Assembly: GCA_003161495.1 (NCBI GenBank)
Contig: PMOP01000529.1
Span: forward strand, 1-12,198
Direction: 5' to 3'
DNA from: Acidobacteriota bacterium
Lineage (GTDB): Bacteria > Acidobacteriota > Terriglobia > Acidiferrales > UBA7541
DNA: 12,198 nucleotides
Notes under the pieces: generated by a model
Told to the model about the DNA's origin: nothing
Database searches by the model: none
What the model saw: only the letters and a program-made list of their open reading frames with translations
Made by a program: the position numbers and the translations under genes
Shown: positions 6,440 through 12,198 of the stretch, one piece after another
Position numbering within the stretch: the stretch's first letter is position 1
How the letters are laid out: every line of letters begins with the position of its first letter

Positions 6440-7626
6440 AGGCCCATCATGTCGCAATACGTTCGCTGCACCCGCCGCACGGCCGTGTCGAGCGAGTAAT
6501 CATTCTCCATAAAGTGACGCGCCGCCAACCCCAGCCGCAAGCGCTCCTGCGGATTGTGGATGAGACGCAAAACCGCTTGCGCAAAGCCCTCTTCATCACC
6601 GGGCTGCACCAGGACGCCGCTCGCTCCGTGGTTGAGAATTTCCGGTATGCCGCCAACGGCGGAAGCTACAACCGGGAGCCCGGCGGCCATGCCCTCACAC
6701 ACGGCCAGGGGCACGCCTTCAATGTGCGACGGATGCACCTGGATATCCAACAGCTTGATCTGTATGGGAAGGTCCTCCACGAAACCCAGAAAGCGCACGT
6801 TGTCGTCCAGGCCCATGCTGGAGCACAGCGAGCGTATGGACGGTTCCAGCGGTCCAACTCCGCTGATCCATAGCCGCGTCTTCGGATGCTCCGAAAGAAT
6901 TGTTTTGAAGCACCTCAGCAAAGAATCGTGCGCTTTTTCCGGATAGAACCGCGCCACATTTCCCAGTAAAATTTCGTCATCGGCGACGCCCAATTCGCGG
7001 CGTCGCCTCAGTCTTTCGGTTTCGTTCATCGCCACGCGGCGCGTCTCGAAACCGCAAATCAAGGTATCCACTCCGCCTGGGAAACTCCCTAATTTTCCGC
7101 CCTTTCGCTGTGTATCTTCGCAATGCGCGGTGACTCGATCGAACCAGCGCAGGACAATTTTGTCGATCACCTGGATCATGTTCCGCTTCCAGTCGTAATC
7201 GGCCCACACATATACGGTGGCAATTGTTTTGGCCGGTTTCAGCCGCGAGGCAATAGCGCCCACACAATCGGCATAACAATTGTGGGTGTGCAAGATGTCT
7301 ACATCATGCTCCCGCATCAGTTTCGCCAGTCGGCGGGATGATTTAACAAGGGGCTTCCCACGATGCCACGGTATTTTTTCAACTTGCAGGCCGGCCCGCG
7401 TGGCGGCCTTGACGAATGGCCCCTCGGTTTCTCCGGGGTTTGCAAAACATACCAGCGATACATCAAACCTTGCGCGGTCGATCTTGCGAAGCCAGTTGAT
7501 TACCGCCGTCTCGATGCCGCCATAGGCCATCGAGTGGATGAGGTGCATCACCGAGATTCGCTTGGGAGCGACCCGTGGGAATTGATTCTCTGGAGAAGAG
7601 CTGTAGGAATTCAGGCAGGATGCCAT
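6418..7626 (-). CDS. Group 1 (GT4-type) glycosyltransferase (first in the row)
   Basis: A 402-residue GT-B protein starting at the ATG at 7626; no good ribosome binding site is visible, but the first strand (KRISVMHLIHSMAYGGIETA) needs a start upstream of residue 23. The acceptor domain has GGIETAVINWL and DILHTHNCYADCVGA. The donor domain has LLGNVARFYPEKAHD, the EX7E motif Glu303-Glu311 (EGVPLAVCE), then GMAAGLPVVASAVGGIPEIL. These are hallmarks of the retaining GT4 family. It should add one sugar to an undecaprenyl-linked intermediate on the cytoplasmic side. Its 3' end overlaps the next glycosyltransferase by 22 nt, and an 89-nt gap separates it from the CpsD-like gene upstream, the longest gap inside this block. 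Donor and acceptor are unknown. Confidence 0.93.
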   Translation of the reverse strand: MASCLNSYSSSPENQFPRVAPKRISVMHLIHSMAYGGIETAVINWLRKIDRARFDVSLVCFANPGETEGPFVKAATRAGLQVEKIPWHRGKPLVKSSRRLAKLMREHDVDILHTHNCYADCVGAIASRLKPAKTIATVYVWADYDWKRNMIQVIDKIVLRWFDRVTAHCEDTQRKGGKLGSFPGGVDTLICGFETRRVAMNETERLRRRRELGVADDEILLGNVARFYPEKAHDSLLRCFKTILSEHPKTRLWISGVGPLEPSIRSLCSSMGLDDNVRFLGFVEDLPIQIKLLDIQVHPSHIEGVPLAVCEGMAAGLPVVASAVGGIPEILNHGASGVLVQPGDEEGFAQAVLRLIHNPQERLRLGLAARHFMENDYSLDTAVRRVQRTYCDMMGLCESESL

Positions 7627-7715
7627 TGTGTGTTTGCCGGATTAGTGTGCGGTGCGAGAAGAGTCTTGCGGCTCACCTTCTAGCGGAGTCGGAGCCGTCA
7701 TTCCCTGGCGCCGCT
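7627..7715 (-). other. 89-nt gap inside the polysaccharide operon
   Basis: This lies between the stop of the CpsD-like gene and the first glycosyltransferase. I see no clear promoter, terminator or ribosome binding site. AGAAGGTGAG (minus strand, 7674-7683) resembles a binding site, but the GTG it contains is out of frame with the glycosyltransferase and opens only a very short frame. Confidence 0.4.
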
Positions 7716-8429
7716 TTAGCTCGCTTCGCAGAGCACTGTCCCGAAAATTTTCGCCTTCAAGGACTCCAGCTCGTTCTTCAGATCGAGAAGTCCGGTCCGA
7801 CTGTGCCGGCCGCTGGTCAGCGTGATGACCACGCCGTCCGCTCGCGAGGCAATGAGGCTGGCGTCCACAAACTGGCTGAACGGCGCGGAATTCAAGATGA
7901 TGAATCGGAACCGCGGACGAAGTTGGCATTCCAGTAAATCCGAGAAATCCGTCGAAGCGAACAGGGAAGAATCCGGCCTTGAATTCCCCGCAGGCAGCAC
8001 GGCCAGCGTCGGAGTAATCACGCGTATGGCGCTGGTCAGGAGCCCCGCCCCTTTGCCCAGGACATTTGTGAGTCCCGGCTGAACGTCAATGCCAAAGCGA
8101 TTGTGCAGCCAAGGATTGCGAAGGTCGCCATCCACAAGCAATACCGACTGGCCATTGATTTCAGAGAGGCCCGCCGCGAGTTGCATGGCAATTTCCGCGG
8201 AAGATTCCTTTTCATTGAATCCGGCGACCAGAATGAACCGGTCATTTTCCGCGGCCAATGCCTGAAGCCTGCTCGAAAGCTTCAGCGCTTCCGGAGACGC
8301 TACCGGCTCCTGCTCAAGCAGCTCCGGAACGCCGGCGCGTGCCGCGTCGACAACCTGCGTGCTCGCGGATGCTTCGGATTCGCGTTCTAAACCGCTGCCG
8401 GTGGTGATACGCAATCGAAATGTGGACAT
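7716..8429 (-). CDS. CpsD/BY-kinase-like P-loop protein with degenerate ATP site
   Basis: A 237-residue protein whose layout follows the cytoplasmic kinase half of bacterial tyrosine kinases (CpsD/CapB, Wzc C-terminus). It has a linker with EALKLSSRLQAL (46-57), a Walker A position at 68-79, Walker A' VLLVDGDLRNPWLHNRFG (96-113), GLTNVLGKGAGL, LAVLPAGNSRPDSSLFAS (142-159) and a Walker B position at 176-183. Two key sites are lost. The canonical PGEGKST loop reads EKESSAE, with Ser77 where the Lys should be, and the Walker B VIIDSPP reads IILNSAP, with Asn for Asp. The C-terminus (GTVLCEAS) has no tyrosine cluster. Family membership is clear; ATP binding and autophosphorylation are doubtful, so a scaffold or regulatory role in polysaccharide export is likelier. 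The ATG start has a good AAGGAAGG site. Confidence 0.85.
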   Translation of the reverse strand: MSTFRLRITTGSGLERESEASASTQVVDAARAGVPELLEQEPVASPEALKLSSRLQALAAENDRFILVAGFNEKESSAEIAMQLAAGLSEINGQSVLLVDGDLRNPWLHNRFGIDVQPGLTNVLGKGAGLLTSAIRVITPTLAVLPAGNSRPDSSLFASTDFSDLLECQLRPRFRFIILNSAPFSQFVDASLIASRADGVVITLTSGRHSRTGLLDLKNELESLKAKIFGTVLCEAS

Positions 8430-8435
8430 AAGTTG

Positions 8436-8443
8436 CCTTCCTT
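8436..8443 (-). promoter_or_regulatory. Ribosome binding site of the CpsD-like gene
   Basis: AAGGAAGG on the minus strand, 6 nt before the ATG at 8429. It lies in the 25-nt gap after the radical SAM gene and confirms that start. Confidence 0.6.
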
Positions 8444-8454
8444 GTGCGGATATT

Positions 8455-9576
8455 TTAGGAAATCGTCACTAGGTTATTTTCCGGCGCCGCTTTCAGTTTT
8501 TTACTGGGATGCCGTTCAAAAATGTCACAGCCGTCGCACACCGTGGTGCGGCGGTTAGGGATAATTGTGGATGAATACAGGGAGCGGGCCGACTGGTATT
8601 TCTCGTTGTTCCAGATTTTCATCGGGTCAAATGAATCAACATTCAGGTCGGCGAAATCACGATTCTTGCGGTACACGATGCAGCACGGTGAAACGCCGCC
8701 ATCGGGATTTACCACCACGGAACGATACAGATAAAAGCATGGCCCCGGCTTTCCTGCCTGTCCGAATTGCTGCTCTTCATGATTGCTCTTCACCCTTCCT
8801 TCTACCGTCGCGGGAAACCATTTGTCCGCCACTTCCTTGCGGTTTTGAAATTCATAGGGCATCCCCACAGGGATGAAGCGCATTAGATCCACTCCAATTT
8901 TTTTGGAGAGAACCTCGGCCTCGCCGATTTGGTGTTCGTTTTGCTTCATGACGATGAACTGCCACTCCACCACCGGCGTCTTTTTCTTTCGCAGGTTGCG
9001 GCGGCGAATCAGTTCGGATAGGTTATTCACCACGACCTCGTAATTTCCACCGATCCGATATTCCTTATAGGACTCCTGGCTGGTTCCATCGAGCGAGACA
9101 ATCAAGTACTCGAGCCCGGAGTCGATGATGTTGTCCAAGTCGCGCGAGTCAAGTTTTACGAAATTGGAACTGAGGTTGGTTCCTACATTGTGTTTCTGCG
9201 CGTAATCGATCATCGAATAGACTTGCTTGTTCAACAGGGATTCGCCCCAATTGTGCATGTAAGCCTCGAACAAGTAAGGCGAGAACGCATCGAAGTATTT
9301 CTTGAAATGGGCAAACGACAGCATGGCTTGGGGCCTGCCCAGATCGTTGAGTCCCGTCGGGCACAGGGGGCAGCTCAAATTGCAATAGTTGCAGGGATCG
9401 ATAATCATCAGGTACGGATGGGCTTTGAGTTCCACGCGCGCCGCCTTCCGTTCCAGCTCCAGCCTGGCGAGGTTCGCCCACTTGCGCGGGGTTCCGTGTT
9501 GAAGAACGGAAGTGAGATGGCGCTTATTGCGCGTGTACTGTGGAACTTTCTTGAGAAAACTCTCTGCTAAGGACAT
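8455..9576 (-). CDS. Radical SAM/SPASM domain protein
   Basis: A 373-residue protein with the radical SAM iron-sulfur motif CX3CX2C at Cys65, Cys69 and Cys72 (CNLSCPLC), preceded by an extra Cys62. YMHNWGESLLN (106-116) fits the SAM-binding GE motif, and YLIVSLDGTSQESYKEYR (157-174) is typical of SPASM-type enzymes. The C-terminal SPASM region supplies Cys280, Cys298-Cys299, Cys347 and Cys350, suitable for at least one auxiliary 4Fe-4S cluster. Such proteins modify peptides, sugars or other small substrates by radical chemistry. No precursor peptide gene is seen beside it; its setting between a nucleotide-sugar SDR enzyme and a CpsD-like gene points to sugar or glycan-carrier modification, an inference. 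An AAGGAGAG site supports the ATG at 9576. The substrate is unknown. Confidence 0.92.
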   Translation of the reverse strand: MSLAESFLKKVPQYTRNKRHLTSVLQHGTPRKWANLARLELERKAARVELKAHPYLMIIDPCNYCNLSCPLCPTGLNDLGRPQAMLSFAHFKKYFDAFSPYLFEAYMHNWGESLLNKQVYSMIDYAQKHNVGTNLSSNFVKLDSRDLDNIIDSGLEYLIVSLDGTSQESYKEYRIGGNYEVVVNNLSELIRRRNLRKKKTPVVEWQFIVMKQNEHQIGEAEVLSKKIGVDLMRFIPVGMPYEFQNRKEVADKWFPATVEGRVKSNHEEQQFGQAGKPGPCFYLYRSVVVNPDGGVSPCCIVYRKNRDFADLNVDSFDPMKIWNNEKYQSARSLYSSTIIPNRRTTVCDGCDIFERHPSKKLKAAPENNLVTIS

Positions 9577-9584
9577 GGAATGAT

Positions 9585-9592
9585 CTCTCCTT
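9585..9592 (-). promoter_or_regulatory. Ribosome binding site of the radical SAM gene
   Basis: AAGGAGAG on the minus strand, 8 nt before the ATG at 9576 and inside the 20-nt gap after the SDR gene. It is the closest match to the anti-Shine-Dalgarno sequence in the window. Confidence 0.65.
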
Positions 9593-9596
9593 ACAA

Positions 9597-10598
9597 CTAA
9601 TCGGCGGAAGCGCCCGCTGCACGTGCGCTCAAATGCAGCGAGCGGCCTCGGGACTGGAGTAAATATTGGATAGTTCTGGTCAACCCTTCCCGCAGCGAAA
9701 CGTGAGGTTGCCAGCTAAGCATTTCTCGGCATTCGTGATTATCACAGTAGCTTCTTTTCGTCTCGGTGGGCCGAGTGCGGCAGGGAGCCTCGACGACGCG
9801 GAGGTCGGCGTCCATAATTTCCAAGAGCAATTCCGCGAGCTGAAGGACGCTGCGCTCGTTGCCGCCGCCGATGTTCACGACACGCCTGGAGAGCTTGGAA
9901 CCGAGCCCGGCCGCCGACACAAAGGCGTTCATGGCATCATCCACATAGAGCGGATCGCGAGTCTGTGAGCCACCATCCAGGACCACCTCGCGTTTTCCAT
10001 CCAGCACGCAATCGACCACGAACGAAATGAGGTTGAAGGATTGTCGCGGCCCGTAAATCATTGTCGGCCGAATCGATACAGTGCTCAGATTGTGGACGCG
10101 GGAATATAGGTCGCACAATTGCCAGCCTGCAGATTTCGCAATGGCATAGGAACTAATGGGTTGCGCAGGCATTGCCTCAAGATAAGGGACGTCACAATTC
10201 CCATAAACCTTGCAGGAATCCCCGTAGACAAAAAGTTCCCCGGAGACGAGGCGGAAGGCTTCCAGAGCGTTCAACGTCATTAACGTGTTGGCCTGGATGC
10301 ATTTCTGCGCATGGCTGAACGTCTCGCCGCCATCGGGATGCGCCGCAAAATGAAACACAATTTCAGGGTCGAATGCCGCCATCATGCGCGCGGTCACCTG
10401 CGCGTCCGAAAGGTCGCACTGCAAAAATTCAAATCCCTCGCCGGCACTTTCAGAAAGCCGGCCCATCGTGCGGGAGAGTGCGCCCACGACGGCGTGCTCC
10501 GAAACCAGGCGACGGACGAGCGCTGATCCCAGGAAACCGCTCGCGCCGGTCACCAGGATTCGCCTCCCGTTGAGGGAATTAAGCTCGTTAAGAATCAA
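9597..10598 (-). CDS. NAD-dependent epimerase/dehydratase (extended SDR) for a nucleotide sugar
   Basis: An extended SDR enzyme. With the TTG start at 10598 (333 residues), the NAD-binding TGASGFLG is at 17-24, the catalytic Tyr and Lys at 151 and 155 (YAIAK), and a Ser at 128 (YGDSCKVYG). IRPTMIYGPRQ and a DPLYVDDAMNAF segment (counterpart of the usual RDF-V-VDD motif) follow. The start is uncertain: TTG overlaps the previous stop as TTGA, fitting coupled translation, while a GTG at 10640 would add 14 residues and overlap the upstream gene by 46 nt without a visible binding site; no ATG is available. The enzyme probably epimerises, dehydrates or reduces a UDP-, GDP- or dTDP-sugar for the glycosyltransferases nearby. 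The exact reaction cannot be told, so no gene name is given. Confidence 0.87.
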   Translation of the reverse strand: MILNELNSLNGRRILVTGASGFLGSALVRRLVSEHAVVGALSRTMGRLSESAGEGFEFLQCDLSDAQVTARMMAAFDPEIVFHFAAHPDGGETFSHAQKCIQANTLMTLNALEAFRLVSGELFVYGDSCKVYGNCDVPYLEAMPAQPISSYAIAKSAGWQLCDLYSRVHNLSTVSIRPTMIYGPRQSFNLISFVVDCVLDGKREVVLDGGSQTRDPLYVDDAMNAFVSAAGLGSKLSRRVVNIGGGNERSVLQLAELLLEIMDADLRVVEAPCRTRPTETKRSYCDNHECREMLSWQPHVSLREGLTRTIQYLLQSRGRSLHLSARAAGASAD

Positions 10599-11308
10599 AA
10601 TGCACCGCGGTCTCTCAGAATCAGTCGGGCAGTTGTCCACAAGATTTTCAAATCGAGCAGATGGGATCTGGTGCGAGCATATTCGACGTCATATTTCGCA
10701 GTCTCGTAAAAAGTAAGACGCCCGCGACCGGAAATTTGCGCCAGTCCGGTGACACCCTGGCGCACCATGAATTTCTCCAGCATCTCGCCTCTGTAATAAG
10801 GCAACAAATCAGGAATTTCCGGCCTCGGACCCACCAAGGCCATGTCGCCCTTGAGGACATTCCAAAAATTAGGGAGCTCATCGATGGAAAGGCGGCGCAG
10901 CCATCGTCCCTGAGGGGTAATCCTCGGGTCGTCCTCGCCCTTGATTTTGTATGTTTCCAGCTCGGCATCGGAGTACTTATAAGCGTACAGGTCAGGGTAG
11001 CGTTGCTTGGCATCGTGATAGAACGTGCGGAATTTCACAAATTTGAAAGGCTTGAAGTTCGCTCCGAGCCTGGTTTGAAAGAACAGCACGGGCCCGGGTG
11101 TGCCGAGGCGAATAATCAGCGCTTCAACCAGCATGATGGGAGAAGCGAGTATTAAAACCCCGAGAGAAACCGCAATCTCAATGCACCGCAGCCAGAAAGG
11201 GACGGAGACTGGTTTGACCTTCGCCGAGATCCGCGGCGAAGCTTCGGTGTACCCTACCTTCGGTGCGACGTTTTCCAAAAACTGTTTGTTCTCTGCGCCC
11301 GCGCTCAT
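10595..11308 (-). CDS. Sugar-phosphate transferase priming polysaccharide synthesis (monotopic PGT)
   Basis: A 237-residue protein of the bacterial sugar transferase family (Bac_transf, PF02397), which moves a sugar 1-phosphate from a nucleotide sugar onto undecaprenyl phosphate. After a ~35-residue polar N-terminus, one hydrophobic segment (FWLRCIEIAVSLGVLILASP, 38-57) gives the re-entrant membrane helix. GPVLFFQTRLG (72-82), KFRTF (92-96), the catalytic pair Asp143-Glu144 in SIDELPNFWNVLKGDMALVG, and PRPE (161-164) follow. The C-terminal part has RQGVTGLAQISGRG. It lacks the four N-terminal membrane helices of WbaP/WcaJ-type enzymes and so resembles the short PglC type. The ATG at 11308 has GAGGAG 10 nt upstream. 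It lies 44 nt after the GalE-like gene and overlaps the next by 4 nt. The sugar is unknown. Confidence 0.94.
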   Translation of the reverse strand: MSAGAENKQFLENVAPKVGYTEASPRISAKVKPVSVPFWLRCIEIAVSLGVLILASPIMLVEALIIRLGTPGPVLFFQTRLGANFKPFKFVKFRTFYHDAKQRYPDLYAYKYSDAELETYKIKGEDDPRITPQGRWLRRLSIDELPNFWNVLKGDMALVGPRPEIPDLLPYYRGEMLEKFMVRQGVTGLAQISGRGRLTFYETAKYDVEYARTRSHLLDLKILWTTARLILRDRGAF

Positions 11309-11318
11309 GGTTGTGGTG

Positions 11319-11324
11319 CTCCTC
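11319..11324 (-). promoter_or_regulatory. Ribosome binding site of the sugar transferase gene
   Basis: GAGGAG on the minus strand, 10 nt before the ATG at 11308, within the 44-nt gap after the GalE-like gene. The spacing is a little long but usable. Confidence 0.5.
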
Positions 11325-11352
11325 GAAGGATTTATTCAAAGTGGGTTATAAC

Positions 11353-12198
11353 TCAGGCCAGCATGTTGCTCTGAAATTCACCGATGAGATCTTTCAAAGA
11401 AGAATCGAAATTGTGAACGGGCTCATATCCAAGTAACCGTCGAGCCTTGCTGATATCAGCCACGGAATAGCGGAGTTCTCCCGGAACCGCATCGACATAC
11501 TGAGGCGCGACTGCAGGACCCGTGATTTTGTTCAAGCTCTTCAGGACATCGTTTACAGTGCGCGGCGCTCCCGAACCGATGTTGAATGTCTCGCCGCTGA
11601 CGTTGGCGTCCATGGCGCCGACAAAAGCAGCAGCCACATCCTGCACGTGCACGAAATCGCGGCACTGCTCGCCATCGCCGAAAATCGTGGGTCGTTCCTC
11701 GTTCAACAGTTTGTTGATAAAAATTGTGATCACTCCCACGTAAGGGCTCAAAGCCTGCCGAGGCCCATACGTGTTGAATAGCCGCAGAACCGCGCTCTGC
11801 ATTCCGGCCTCGGCGCACATCAGGTGGGTCAAGCGTTCCGCGGCAAGCTTGGAAACTCCGTAAGGCGAAATGGGAGCCGTATCGAGAGTCTCCGGAAAAG
11901 GAACCTGATCGAGCGCCTCGCCGTAAACCGCCATCGAGGAAGCGGTGATCACTTTGCGCACGGATCCCGTGCTGCGAGCGGCGCGCAATACGCTGGCGGT
12001 GCCTGCCACGTTGGTCATCGTATCTTGCATTGCAAATTCAAACGATGAGCGTATGGCGACGCGAGCGGCCAGGTGAAAAACCACGTCGCAGCCGGACAGG
12101 ATATCGGCCACGAATTCCGGATCCAGAATGTCTCCAACTACGATGGGGACGCCCGAAGGAACATTTTCTCTTCTGCCCACGCTCAGGTTGTCGAGCAC
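11353..12198 (-). CDS. UDP-glucose 4-epimerase-like SDR enzyme, N-terminus off the window
   Basis: The frame is open to the window edge and its first visible codon is GTG read as Val inside the protein (VLDNLSVGRRENVP), so the usual GxxGxxG nucleotide-binding start lies beyond 12198. The 281 visible residues have VFHLAARVAIRSS (40-52), the catalytic Ser in ITASSMAVYG (84-93), Tyr113 and Lys117 (YGVSK), LRLFNTYGPRQ, GDGEQCRDFVHVQDVA and FNIGSGAPRTVNDVL. These are hallmarks of extended SDR enzymes of the GalE/UDP-GlcNAc 4-epimerase branch. It likely supplies an epimerised UDP-sugar for the polysaccharide built by this operon. It is the first gene of the operon within the window; the promoter is not visible. 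A dTDP-glucose dehydratase or UDP-glucuronate decarboxylase is a less likely alternative. Confidence 0.92.
   Translation of the reverse strand: MLDNLSVGRRENVPSGVPIVVGDILDPEFVADILSGCDVVFHLAARVAIRSSFEFAMQDTMTNVAGTASVLRAARSTGSVRKVITASSMAVYGEALDQVPFPETLDTAPISPYGVSKLAAERLTHLMCAEAGMQSAVLRLFNTYGPRQALSPYVGVITIFINKLLNEERPTIFGDGEQCRDFVHVQDVAAAFVGAMDANVSGETFNIGSGAPRTVNDVLKSLNKITGPAVAPQYVDAVPGELRYSVADISKARRLLGYEPVHNFDSSLKDLIGEFQSNMLA

Noticed and set aside
12196..12198. GTG at the window end as start of the GalE-like gene
   Set aside because: The residues VLDNLSVGRRENV correspond to the second strand region of GalE proteins; the glycine-rich NAD motif must lie upstream, so this is an internal Val.
1..12198. 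Mobile element, defence system, CRISPR array or tRNA
   Set aside because: No transposase, integrase, terminal inverted repeats, regularly spaced repeats or tRNA-like cloverleaf were seen on either strand; nearly all of the DNA is accounted for by the genes listed.

Overview
The window looks like part of a soil-type Acidobacteriota chromosome (moderate confidence). The main reason is the style of the secreted proteins: a lipoprotein whose N-terminal Ig-like module has the 'TVSPTSASLALGATQQF' and 'GLYAAPS' type repeat that is common in that phylum, next to a periplasmic aryl-sulfate sulfotransferase-like protein. Moderately high GC and TTG start codons fit but do not prove this. No tRNA, rRNA, CRISPR array, insertion sequence or phage gene is visible.

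Layout. Positions 1-2416 (+ strand) hold two tandem aryl-sulfate sulfotransferase (ASST) paralogues. The first is cut by the window edge, leaving only its last 115 codons. The second is complete, with a signal peptide and candidate catalytic His/Arg residues. They converge on a long minus-strand block (12198 down to 2571). Read in the direction of transcription, that block holds: a GalE-like epimerase/dehydratase (N-terminus off the window), a small monotopic sugar-phosphate transferase (priming enzyme), a second SDR epimerase/reductase, a radical SAM/SPASM protein, a CpsD-like P-loop protein whose ATP-binding motifs are degenerate, three GT-B glycosyltransferases, and then a separately promoted lipoprotein with an Ig-like domain and a clan GH-A type glycosidase domain.

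How it fits together. The minus-strand block is an exopolysaccharide or lipid-linked-glycan biosynthesis locus. The epimerases make nucleotide sugars, the sugar transferase primes undecaprenyl phosphate, the glycosyltransferases extend the unit, and the CpsD-like protein is a relic or regulator of the Wzc/BY-kinase export control system. Gaps within it are short (20-89 nt) or genes overlap (ATGA, TTGA and a 22-nt overlap), so it is probably one operon down to 4146. The glycosidase gene follows a 216-nt gap that holds a consensus extended -10 promoter. Flippase, polymerase and export genes are not in the window and would be expected upstream (beyond 12198) or elsewhere.

Most notable points: the pseudo-BY-kinase lacking the Walker A lysine and the Walker B aspartate; the radical SAM/SPASM enzyme inside a polysaccharide operon; and the recent ASST duplication whose similarity continues past the stop codon. 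I see no clearly new defence or mobile system.
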